Shown piece after piece: positions 23,097-28,233 of a stretch of DNA of 28,233 nt. The notes under the pieces were generated by a model that ran no database searches, was not told the origin of the DNA, and saw nothing but the letters and a program-made list of their open reading frames with translations. Numbering within the stretch: position 1 is the first letter of the stretch; the number at the start of each line of letters is the position of its first letter. Origin of the DNA: a virus; IMG/VR virus record IMGVR_UViG_3300031950_000011, positions 1 to 28,233 of that record; one strand, 5' to 3'. The position numbers were made by a program, and so were the translations under genes.

Positions 23097-24230
23097 CTAG
23101 AGCGTTCCGAGTCGTCGGTGCGTCTCAGTGGCGACGTCCGTAGCGGGCGCGTGCCGCCAGAGGGGTAGGCGGCGCAGCTCCGCGAAAACACGCGCGTGTT
23201 CCGCGGTCCAGGGGCGCATGAGAGGGCGCGACGCGGCGAGTGGCGCGCGGCGCGGATGAATCCAGGCAACGGCGCGCTCGGAGCCGGTGGGCAGCGCTCC
23301 CTCAACGACGGCGCGGATCATCCACGACCCGCCGGGTGATTCGACCGCCAGAGAGGCCGTCCACGTCTGGCGCGGGCCTAGCTCGGGGATCGGGTAGCGC
23401 TGGCTCCCGACGGGCGTCTGGACGATGAGCGTGCCCTGACGCAGGGTGCCCGTACCGCCGGTCACGGTGATGGTGACGGGCACCATCTCGCGCGGCGCGG
23501 CGACCGCGGGGGCCTGGATGCCGACCGTGACGCGCGCGGGCTGTTCCTGCGGGGGCGGGGGCGGCGTCGGTGGCTGGGGTACGGGCGGCGATGGGATGAG
23601 CGGCGGAGGCGTGGTCCAGGCGGGCAACACGGTGGCCCAGTCGGCGTCCGAGACGCGGTACGGTGCGGCAGGGTCGATCCCGACGTCGCGGTAGCTGGCG
23701 ATCGGGTGCGCGAGCGGGTACATGATGCTGGCTGGGTCGGACACGTGTCCCGACTGGGGTGTGGTGGGGCGCTGGAGCAGATGCCCGACCTCGTGCATGA
23801 GCACGCGGCCTGGATCGATACCGTGCTGGCGGGCGACGGCGAAAGAAACAGCGGCGATGCCGCCCCGGGGCGCGGACCCTTGGGCCTGCCCGACCATGCC
23901 GGCAGGCACCATCGCATCACTAAGCCATGCATAGGCCCCGCGCGTGACATCGGCCCGAAACTCGACATCGATGACCCCCGGTCGGTCCCAGTGGTCGAGG
24001 ATTTGTTTAATTGTTTGGGCCCATCCGTCGCCCCAGTAGTCCTGGGCGGCGGCGCGGAAAGTCGAGCCGTAGTAGCCGTCCTGGACGGCCCCGACGATGA
24101 GGACGATCGTCGGAGCGACGCGGGATTCGAGCGCATTCTGACGCACGTCAGGGCGTGTGGCGTGATCCGAGCGTGCGGGCGCGACCTCTGCCGCGCGGTC
24201 CGGGGCCCCGTCTGCCGCCGATGACATCAT
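23097..24230 (-). CDS. Zinc-metalloprotease-like protein (HEVGH, Met-turn)
   Basis: This 377-residue protein has a HEVGHLLQRP motif (HExxH at about residues 146-150), a later His (SGHVSDP, 162) and a Met-turn SIMYPL (168-173). This is the pattern of metzincins such as matrixins, although the usual third His at position +10 is absent. The N-terminal domain (about 40-175) is the catalytic domain. After a Pro-rich linker (PPPLIPSPPVPQPPTPPPPP, about 206-230) there is a beta-sandwich-like domain (VTVGIQAPAVAAPREMVPVTITVTGGTG) and a positively charged tail. No signal peptide is seen. ATG 24230 shares a base with the preceding stop (TGATG). A peptidase on virion, cell envelope or lysate is possible. 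Confidence 0.65.
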   Translation of the reverse strand: MMSSAADGAPDRAAEVAPARSDHATRPDVRQNALESRVAPTIVLIVGAVQDGYYGSTFRAAAQDYWGDGWAQTIKQILDHWDRPGVIDVEFRADVTRGAYAWLSDAMVPAGMVGQAQGSAPRGGIAAVSFAVARQHGIDPGRVLMHEVGHLLQRPTTPQSGHVSDPASIMYPLAHPIASYRDVGIDPAAPYRVSDADWATVLPAWTTPPPLIPSPPVPQPPTPPPPPQEQPARVTVGIQAPAVAAPREMVPVTITVTGGTGTLRQGTLIVQTPVGSQRYPIPELGPRQTWTASLAVESPGGSWMIRAVVEGALPTGSERAVAWIHPRRAPLAASRPLMRPWTAEHARVFAELRRLPLWRHAPATDVATETHRRLGTL

Positions 24231-24436
24231 CACCCCCTCTCCGGGTCTAGGGATTCACGAATCATGCGCTCGATCCGGCGCTCATAGCGTCGCAAGGTCC
24301 GATCCGACCATCCGAGGGCCCGCGCTAGATCCTGCCGGCGCATCGCCGCCGTCTGCGGGTGCGAGAGCAGGGCGGCGACGACCACGAGACGATCGTAGCA
24401 GGTCGCGGCGGTCGATGATATGTTTGGTAGCGTCAT
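24230..24436 (-). CDS. Small HTH DNA-binding protein
   Basis: This 68-residue protein contains a helix-turn-helix-like stretch: QDLARALGWSDRTLRRYERRIERMI (about residues 36-60), preceded by a helix (CYDRLVVVAALLSHPQTAAM). It resembles DeoR/MarR-like or small phage regulators. It is the first gene of the long minus-strand run of packaging, head and tail genes, and the leader upstream carries a palindrome (24469-24479). It may regulate that run or its own promoter. AGAGGG precedes ATG 24436. Confidence 0.65.
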   Translation of the reverse strand: MTLPNISSTAATCYDRLVVVAALLSHPQTAAMRRQDLARALGWSDRTLRRYERRIERMIRESLDPERG

Positions 24437-24468
24437 ACGGACCCTCTACCATTAATAGGGCAGCACCG

Positions 24469-24479
24469 GACACGGTGTG
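24469..24479. promoter_or_regulatory. Palindrome GACACGGTGTG in divergent region
   Basis: One mismatch from the perfect palindrome at 390-400 (reverse complement CACACCGTGTC versus GACACCGTGTC). It lies in the 101-base intergenic space between the divergent genes at 24436 (minus) and 24538 (plus). A shared DNA-binding protein is plausible; no convincing -35/-10 pair is visible here. Confidence 0.4.
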
Positions 24480-24537
24480 CCGGGTTTAAGACGGATGTCC
24501 CGACGAGGAGGCGGCGCGGCGACGCGGCGCACCGGAC

Positions 24538-25206
24538 ATGGGTCATGATCAGACACGTATCGCGCGCGGTGACGCGGACCACCCCCGGTTACTTGACCCG
24601 TCCGTCATCGACCGATCCTTCGCATCGCGCGAGCCGGACCCGGCCTTGCTCGATTGGGATGCAGTGGATGGTGGCGAGAGCGAGAGTGGACCTGATCAGC
24701 TGATTGTCGGTGAGTCGGAGGCGGCGGCGGCGGGGTGCAGTGTGAGCCGGGTGTCGCTGGGGCAGGCGTACCCTCGGCCGTGGCTGGTGATGCTGGGCGC
24801 GGGCGCGTGGCCGCCGCGCGTGGCTCGGACGAGTGTCTGCCCGGTATGCGGGGGCACGGACGGCGCGGACGAGTCGGGGCCGACGCGGGGAGCATACTGC
24901 GGCTGGTGCGATCGGCTGGGCGGGGTGCGCTCATCAGGGCACCCATCGGCGCGGGCGGCGACGCAGGCGGCGCAGAGTCGGGCGCGTCAGGTGAGGCCGG
25001 GCGCTCGGCCATTCGTCCCGGTGTTGAGGCACCGCGGCCTGATCATCGTGCCGGATCGGTACGTGCCGCGTCAGCCTCGACCTCGCGCGCGACCTGGAGA
25101 GCCTCCTCGATCGAGCAGATCGTCTCGACCCGCACCCCCCGGCGGCGCAGCTCAGCATGGACCGCCTCCTGATGCCGCGTTGGGCGCGACCGAGGGGTGC
25201 GCTTGA
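24538..25206 (+). CDS. Zinc-ribbon-containing hypothetical protein
   Basis: This 222-residue frame begins MGHDQTRIARGDADHPRLLDPSVIDRSFASREPD. A two-knuckle zinc ribbon occurs in the middle: CPVCGGTDGADES and later CGWCDRLGG, separated by about 17 residues, after a Trp/Pro-rich segment (YPRPWLVMLGAGAWPPRV). It probably binds DNA, RNA or protein. The last 54 residues (from about 168) lie antisense to the nuclease gene at 25501-25043 and are Arg/Pro-rich, so the true end of functional sequence is uncertain. GGAGG lies about 21 bases upstream of ATG, too far to be a normal ribosome binding site. Confidence 0.6.
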   Translation: MGHDQTRIARGDADHPRLLDPSVIDRSFASREPDPALLDWDAVDGGESESGPDQLIVGESEAAAAGCSVSRVSLGQAYPRPWLVMLGAGAWPPRVARTSVCPVCGGTDGADESGPTRGAYCGWCDRLGGVRSSGHPSARAATQAAQSRARQVRPGARPFVPVLRHRGLIIVPDRYVPRQPRPRARPGEPPRSSRSSRPAPPGGAAQHGPPPDAALGATEGCA

Positions 25207-25501
25207 TCTCCAGGCATAGCAGCTGGCCGCGCGGTGAGACGCACGTCAGATCCGGCCAGCCGCGCGGGCCGAGTCGTACCACGCGATCGCCGATCGGGAC
25301 CTGGCCGGCGTTGGTCCGGAGGACGAGCCAGCCGCAGGCCGAGAGCGCATCGATAACGGCGCGCTGAATGGCGCGCTCTCGGGGCGGAGCGGGCGGCGAC
25401 GCTGACGGCGCGCGCGGGCTTCTGGTGCGTTTCTCCGATGCGGGCGTCGGTGGACGTCCGATCAGGCGATCGAGCTGGTCAGGCGTGAGGCGGATGGGCA
25501 T
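25043..25501 (-). CDS. VRR-NUC domain nuclease (Holliday-junction resolvase-like)
   Basis: This 152-residue protein has an N-terminal basic region followed by a VRR-NUC domain of PD-(D/E)xK type: ERAIQRAVIDALSACGWLVLRTNAG, then GPRGWPDLTCVSPRGQLLCLEIKRTPRSRP (catalytic D and ExK), RHQEAVHAELRRRGVRVE and a final helix. In phages such nucleases act in recombination or DNA junction processing. It is encoded opposite to its neighbours and lies between the zinc-ribbon gene and the Rad52-like gene. GAGGA precedes ATG 25501. The 3' part overlaps the convergent gene by about 164 bases. Confidence 0.85.
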   Translation of the reverse strand: MPIRLTPDQLDRLIGRPPTPASEKRTRSPRAPSASPPAPPRERAIQRAVIDALSACGWLVLRTNAGQVPIGDRVVRLGPRGWPDLTCVSPRGQLLCLEIKRTPRSRPTRHQEAVHAELRRRGVRVETICSIEEALQVAREVEADAARTDPAR

Positions 25502-25511
25502 GAGAAATCCT

Positions 25512-25541
25512 CTGGCATCCGGCGGGCAGATGTGCTATACT
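25512..25541 (+). promoter_or_regulatory. Extended -10 promoter for recombination/replication genes
   Basis: TGCTATACT (25533-25541) is an extended -10 with perfect TATACT hexamer. A weak -35 CTGGCA lies 18 bases upstream (25512-25517). It points to the Rad52-like gene starting at 25712, with a transcribed leader containing the twin-hairpin element. The promoter starts within the first codons of the divergent nuclease gene's leader. Confidence 0.6.
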
Positions 25542-25582
25542 ACCATTGTGCGGTGGTTGGCCGCTCAAGCCACGTGGAGTAA

Positions 25583-25659
25583 CCGCGGGGGGACGAACAC
25601 TTGCCTCCACACCCCTCGCGGGGCCAGGGATTGTTGCTCCGATCCCTGGCCGCCTTTTT
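25583..25659 (+). repeat. Twin-hairpin element, copy 1 (terminator/attenuator)
   Basis: A first hairpin pairs CCGCG+GGGG (25583-25591) with CCCC+CGCGG (25612-25621, one bulged T). It is followed directly by GGCCAGGGAT (25622-25631) / ATCCCTGGCC (25642-25651), a perfect 10-bp stem with a 10-base loop, then GCC and TTTTT (25655-25659). The second hairpin has the form of a rho-independent terminator. It lies between the promoter at 25536 and the Rad52-like gene, so it could act as an attenuator. A second copy is at 26507-26580. Confidence 0.8.
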
Positions 25660-25711
25660 CCATTCGTGATTGGCTGGTGCGTTCGCCGTCCGTACATACC
25701 CCGGAGGTATG

Positions 25712-26506
25712 ATGACACGCTTTCCTGACTTGTTCGCGGCGCTGGCCGCACCGTTCGACGCACGGGAAATCAAAACCCGTCCGCAGGGCAAGCAGCGGCT
25801 GTCCTACGTGACGGCCCGCACGGTGATGAACCGCTTGGATGAAGTGGTCGGCCCGGAAAACTGGTGGGACGACTACGAACAGAATGAAGAGTCGGTGGTG
25901 TGCCGCTTGACCTTGCGGCTGCCTGACGGCACGACCGTGACAAAGTGCGACGCTGGCGGCCACGCGGGCATGGCCGACACGGGCGACGACGAGAAGTCGG
26001 CCTACTCGGACGCCTTCAAGCGGGCCGCGGTCAAGTTCGGGGTGGGGCGTCACTTATACGGCGATGGAATCCCCCGGCTACGGGGGCACCGGGCACGATC
26101 GCCGGCGGAGGCCGCGCCCGCGGCGGAGTCAGCGGCGGCGGCGGCAGCGGCCACGCAATACACGATCGAGGAGGCGCGGCGGCTAGATGAGGCCGCCGTG
26201 GCGCGGCAGTGCGCCCAGTGGATCCAGTGGGCGGACGAGACCAATGCGCTGGTGCGCCAGCGGTTTCCGCACTTGACGCCGCTGCAAAGGTCCGCGGCGA
26301 CCGTGACGATGGAACATGCGGTCGTTTCGCTGTATGACGCATATTGCCGCTCGGGCCGCGTGCCTGATACGCCACACTGGGATGACCGTATCCGGCTCGC
26401 TACGGTTGTTGCCGCCAGCCACGACCATGCCGACTGGCTGCGCAAACTGCAGCAGCGTATGCTGGACACCATTGCCAGCGTGTATTTGCCGCCGGCCAAA
26501 AAGTAA
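25712..26506 (+). CDS. Rad52/Sak-like single-strand annealing protein
   Basis: This 264-residue protein belongs to the Rad52/22 annealing family used by phages for recombination. The hallmark block is ARTVMNRLDEVVGPENWWDDYEQ, then CDAGGHAG and DEKSAYSDAFKRAAVKFGVGRHLYGDG (about residues 82-118), which are diagnostic. The second half is helical and Ala/Glu-rich (AEAAPAAESAAAAAAATQY), with further helices (AQWIQWADETNALVRQR). I chose ATG 25712; ATG 25709 is also in frame and the GGAGG at 25703-25707 leaves four bases to 25712. It is the first gene of the plus-strand cluster with Gp157-like, sigma-like and initiator-like proteins. Confidence 0.9.
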   Translation: MTRFPDLFAALAAPFDAREIKTRPQGKQRLSYVTARTVMNRLDEVVGPENWWDDYEQNEESVVCRLTLRLPDGTTVTKCDAGGHAGMADTGDDEKSAYSDAFKRAAVKFGVGRHLYGDGIPRLRGHRARSPAEAAPAAESAAAAAAATQYTIEEARRLDEAAVARQCAQWIQWADETNALVRQRFPHLTPLQRSAATVTMEHAVVSLYDAYCRSGRVPDTPHWDDRIRLATVVAASHDHADWLRKLQQRMLDTIASVYLPPAKK

Positions 26507-26580
26507 CCGCGGGGGCACGAGCGCCAATCACACCCCGCGGGGCCAGGGATCGCCGCTCTCGATCCCTGGCCGCCCCCTTT
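26507..26580 (+). repeat. Twin-hairpin element, copy 2 (terminator)
   Basis: Starts immediately after the TAA of the Rad52-like gene. Hairpin one: CCGCGGGG (26507-26514) with CCCCGCGG (26533-26540). Hairpin two: GGCCAGGGATC (26541-26551) with GATCCCTGGCC (26561-26571), 11 bp and nine-base loop, then GCCCCC and TTT (26578-26580). Loops differ between copies but stems are conserved. It is probably a terminator after the annealing gene or an RNA structure that tunes read-through into the Gp157-like gene. The rest of the 26581-26659 interval is a short AT-richer leader with GGAGG before ATG 26660. Confidence 0.8.
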
Positions 26581-26659
26581 CATTCCGTTCCGCCCTTTTT
26601 TGACCTGTTTCATCTAGACCTTTTCACATTGGCGCTTATTCGCTTCTACGGAGGTTATT

Positions 26660-27169
26660 ATGACGCTTTACGAGGTAAGCAGCGAGATGGCGGCGATTTT
26701 GGCCGCGATCGATGAGACTGGTGGTGAGGTCACCGATGAGGTGTCGGGGCAGCTCGATCGGCTGGCGGAGTCGCTACGGGAGCGGGTCGGCGCGTGCGTG
26801 CGCGCGATTCAGGGCATCGAGGCGGCAGCGGCGGCGGCGCAGGCGGAGTCGGAGCGTCTGGCGCAGTTGGCGACGCGCCGCCTGCGGCAGGCCGAGAGCC
26901 TGCGTGAGTACGTGATGCGGTGTCTCGACGCGACCGGCACGACGCGGCTAGACACGGACATTGCGCAGGTGTCTGTCCGCACGAACCCGCCGCGGGTCGA
27001 GGTGGACCCGCAAGACGTCACGGTGTGGCCCGCGGAATACATCGTCGTGACGCCCCGCGAGCCGGACATCAGGCCAAATCGGGCCGCCCTGCTGGCGGCT
27101 CACCGTGAGGGCCGGGAGCTGCCCGTCGGGGTGCGGGTCGTCCAGGGGCGGCGACTGGTTATCCGCTAG
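26660..27169 (+). CDS. Gp157-like siphovirus protein
   Basis: This 169-residue protein matches the pattern of the siphovirus Gp157 family: MTLYEVSSEMAAILAAIDETGGEVTDEVSGQLDRLAESL with long helices (VGACVRAIQGIEAAAAAAQAESERLAQLATRRLRQAESLREYVMRCLDATGTTRL) and a C-terminal strand segment 'DIAQVSVRTNPPRVEVDPQDVTVWPAEYIV...PNRAALLAAHREGRELPVGVRVVQGRRLVIR'. The coiled-coil first half and the strand-turn 'qVsvRtNPPrV' block are typical. Members are found near recombination genes, and function is debated (resistance to other phages has been suggested in streptococcal phage). GGAGG lies five bases before ATG. Confidence 0.85.
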   Translation: MTLYEVSSEMAAILAAIDETGGEVTDEVSGQLDRLAESLRERVGACVRAIQGIEAAAAAAQAESERLAQLATRRLRQAESLREYVMRCLDATGTTRLDTDIAQVSVRTNPPRVEVDPQDVTVWPAEYIVVTPREPDIRPNRAALLAAHREGRELPVGVRVVQGRRLVIR

Positions 27170-27185
27170 CCTGCCGGAGCGATCC

Positions 27186-27791
27186 ATGAAAAGGTTTAAA
27201 TCCCTTAGGGCGCTCGATCAGTGGACGATTGAGCGCCTATCCGCTTGGCGTGCCGGCGACCGGGCCGCCGGCGATGAGGTGGTGCGCCAGTACACCCAGC
27301 TGGCGCACTATTTCTTGCTGCGCCATTTACGGTGGCCATCCGTCTTACGCCAGTATGAGGACCTATGCGTTGAGGTCGTACACGACACGCTCGCCTATGC
27401 GATGGCAAGCTACGACCCGTCGCGCGGGAGTTTTGGGTACCTACTTCTTCTTTCGGTGCAGCTGAAAGCAAGAAAAATCGTCTATGAATCAAGGCGTCAC
27501 GCCAAGCAAAAGCGGATACCGGACGGGTACGATCCGCCGTGGTCGCCCCGCGACGGCGTGTCTGACATCGGTCTCATCCACGATGCGATCCGACGTGCGG
27601 CGCGGACGCCATTTGAGCGATGGTACGCCGAGCACATCATCGCCGGCGGCGACTGGCAGCCCGCGGCGGTCGCCCGGATCGTAGGCGAGCCGCGTAAGCG
27701 TATCGCGGGACGGATCGACCGCTTTCGCTTACGCATCGCGGAAGCGTTACGCTCCAATGATCTCGGTATTGATGACTTTCTCGACGGATAA
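27186..27791 (+). CDS. Sigma-factor-like protein
   Basis: This 201-residue protein looks like a divergent sigma70-type factor. Residues about 30-95 (VVRQYTQLAHYFLLRHLRWPSVLRQYEDLCVEVVHDTLAYAMASYDPSRGSFGYLLLLSVQLKARKIVYESRRHAKQKR) follow the region 2 layout: two helices, 'dlvqE...g...a...fdp.rg.F..Y...'. Residues about 145-190 (DWQPAAVARIVGEPRKRIAGRIDRFRLRIAEAL) have the HTH layout of region 4. GGAG lies six bases before ATG 27186. It may direct late or early phage transcription, or be a DNA-binding protein that adopted the fold. The match is by pattern, without database support. Confidence 0.65.
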   Translation: MKRFKSLRALDQWTIERLSAWRAGDRAAGDEVVRQYTQLAHYFLLRHLRWPSVLRQYEDLCVEVVHDTLAYAMASYDPSRGSFGYLLLLSVQLKARKIVYESRRHAKQKRIPDGYDPPWSPRDGVSDIGLIHDAIRRAARTPFERWYAEHIIAGGDWQPAAVARIVGEPRKRIAGRIDRFRLRIAEALRSNDLGIDDFLDG

Positions 27792-27802
27792 TGGGGCGCG
27801 TC

Positions 27803-28233
27803 ATGAGCCAGAGAGGCAATGACTGGCCGGGCTGGTCGGGTGTCTGTGCCCGGCTGGCGGGGGCCAAGACAGGGGAGCGGGGCCTGCGGGTGCTGTTGGC
27901 GCTGGTCGCCACTGCCGACGCGGAGGGGCGGTCGGCAGCGACCCGCGACACGATCGCCGAGGTGACGGGCCTGGATACGCGCAACGTGCGGCGCACCATC
28001 GCGGACCTGGAGCGACGGGGGCTCCTGATGCGGCACGACGGGGCGGACCATCACATCCTCTTAGCCGCGCCGTACCGCCCTGCACCTAGTGAACAAACGC
28101 ACCCGGGCCAAATTAGCCCTCCCCCCCGGGCCAAATTGGCCCTCCCCCCCGGGTTAAATCAGCCCTCCCCTGACGTCATCAGTGCTGGGGAGGAGGGCCA
28201 AATTAGCCCTCCCTGTACAGATGCACCCGGGCT
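27803..28233 (+). CDS. Replication-initiator-like winged-helix protein (partial, runs off window)
   Basis: The frame is open to the window end. The N-terminal domain (about residues 20-85) has a winged helix: KTGERGLRVLLALVATADAEGRSAATRDTIAEVTGLDTRNVRRTIADLERRGLLMRHDG, typical of phage replication initiators that bind origin DNA (lambda O-like organisation). After that, a Pro-rich region is encoded by three exact-phased 23-bp repeats. I chose ATG 27803 with GGGGCG upstream; ATG 27791 overlaps the sigma-like stop as TAATG and is also in frame. Iterons embedded in the initiator gene are the lambda pattern. Confidence 0.7.
   Translation, partial: MSQRGNDWPGWSGVCARLAGAKTGERGLRVLLALVATADAEGRSAATRDTIAEVTGLDTRNVRRTIADLERRGLLMRHDGADHHILLAAPYRPAPSEQTHPGQISPPPRAKLALPPGLNQPSPDVISAGEEGQISPPCTDAPG
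28102..28233. repeat. Tandem 23-bp iterons, candidate replication origin
   Basis: Three exactly phased 23-bp units start at 28102, 28125 and 28148, each with CCCGGG, an A/T core and GCCCTCCCC. The core GGGCCAAATTGGCCC of unit 2 is a perfect 15-base odd palindrome. A fourth unit (GGGCCAAATTAGCCC at 28195-28209, then TCCC) follows after a 24-base gap that holds TGACGTCA (28171-28178), and a fifth may begin at 28226 (CCCGGGCT) before the window ends. Because 23 is not a multiple of three, the units are read in three different frames. Confidence 0.85.

Noticed and set aside
24447-24490. sigma70 promoter for the late minus-strand block using TATTAA
   Set aside because: No -35-like hexamer at 15-19 bases; the nearest T-rich hexamer is 26 bases away.
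26600-26628. Promoter TTGACC before the Gp157-like gene
   Set aside because: The matching -10 position reads TTCACA, too poor to support a call.

Overview
The window is part of the genome of a high-GC tailed bacteriophage (or an unintegrated/prophage-derived viral contig), most likely a siphovirus. It has a complete HK97-type head module and a long-tail module with a tape measure protein. I see no sheath, baseplate or integrase. Nearly all genes are tightly packed, with ATGA, TGATG or few-base junctions. Proteins near the middle, especially a secreted cysteine-peptidase-like protein with 'TDGAGC' and 'HMV...DNN' motifs, remind me of proteins common in Planctomycetota and their viruses. That host guess is weak and rests on recall only.

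Layout: Bases 34-24436 are almost entirely minus-strand genes. Read in the direction of transcription (right to left) they are: a small HTH protein (24436-24230); a block of secreted or membrane proteins (24230-20905) with a zinc-metalloprotease-like protein, a 50-aa hydrophobic protein, a signal-peptide plus C-terminal-anchor cysteine-peptidase-like protein, another secreted/anchored protein and a membrane coiled-coil protein; then a small protein, TerS, TerL, portal, MuF-like protein with a long C-terminal extension, a 35-aa acidic ORF, prohead protease, major capsid protein, a decoration-like protein, head-tail connector, three small unknown virion-type proteins, a lectin/repeat/head-closure fusion, a HK97 gp10-like protein, tail terminator candidate, a small beta-rich protein, major tail protein, tail assembly chaperone with a clear -1 frameshift signal, tape measure, and four distal tail or accessory genes. 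The far left (34-1317) is a small regulatory cassette: two nearly identical sigma70-type promoters with a palindrome in the spacer, one driving an Ala-rich protein plus an XRE regulator and the other a small unknown gene.

The right end (24538-28233) is mostly plus-strand replication/recombination: a zinc-ribbon protein, a convergent VRR-NUC nuclease on the minus strand, a Rad52/Sak-type annealing protein, a Gp157-like protein, a sigma-factor-like protein, and a winged-helix replication-initiator-like gene running off the window. Two copies of a double-hairpin element flank the Rad52-like gene. Exactly phased 23-bp repeats inside the last gene look like replication iterons.

Most noteworthy: the textbook GGGAAAA-plus-hairpin frameshift site; the iterons read in all three frames; the lectin plus five 20-residue repeats fused to a neck protein; the MuF C-terminal domain; the twin-hairpin elements; the duplicated promoter/operator cassette; and a membrane/protease block where a lysis module would be expected but no classical endolysin is seen.
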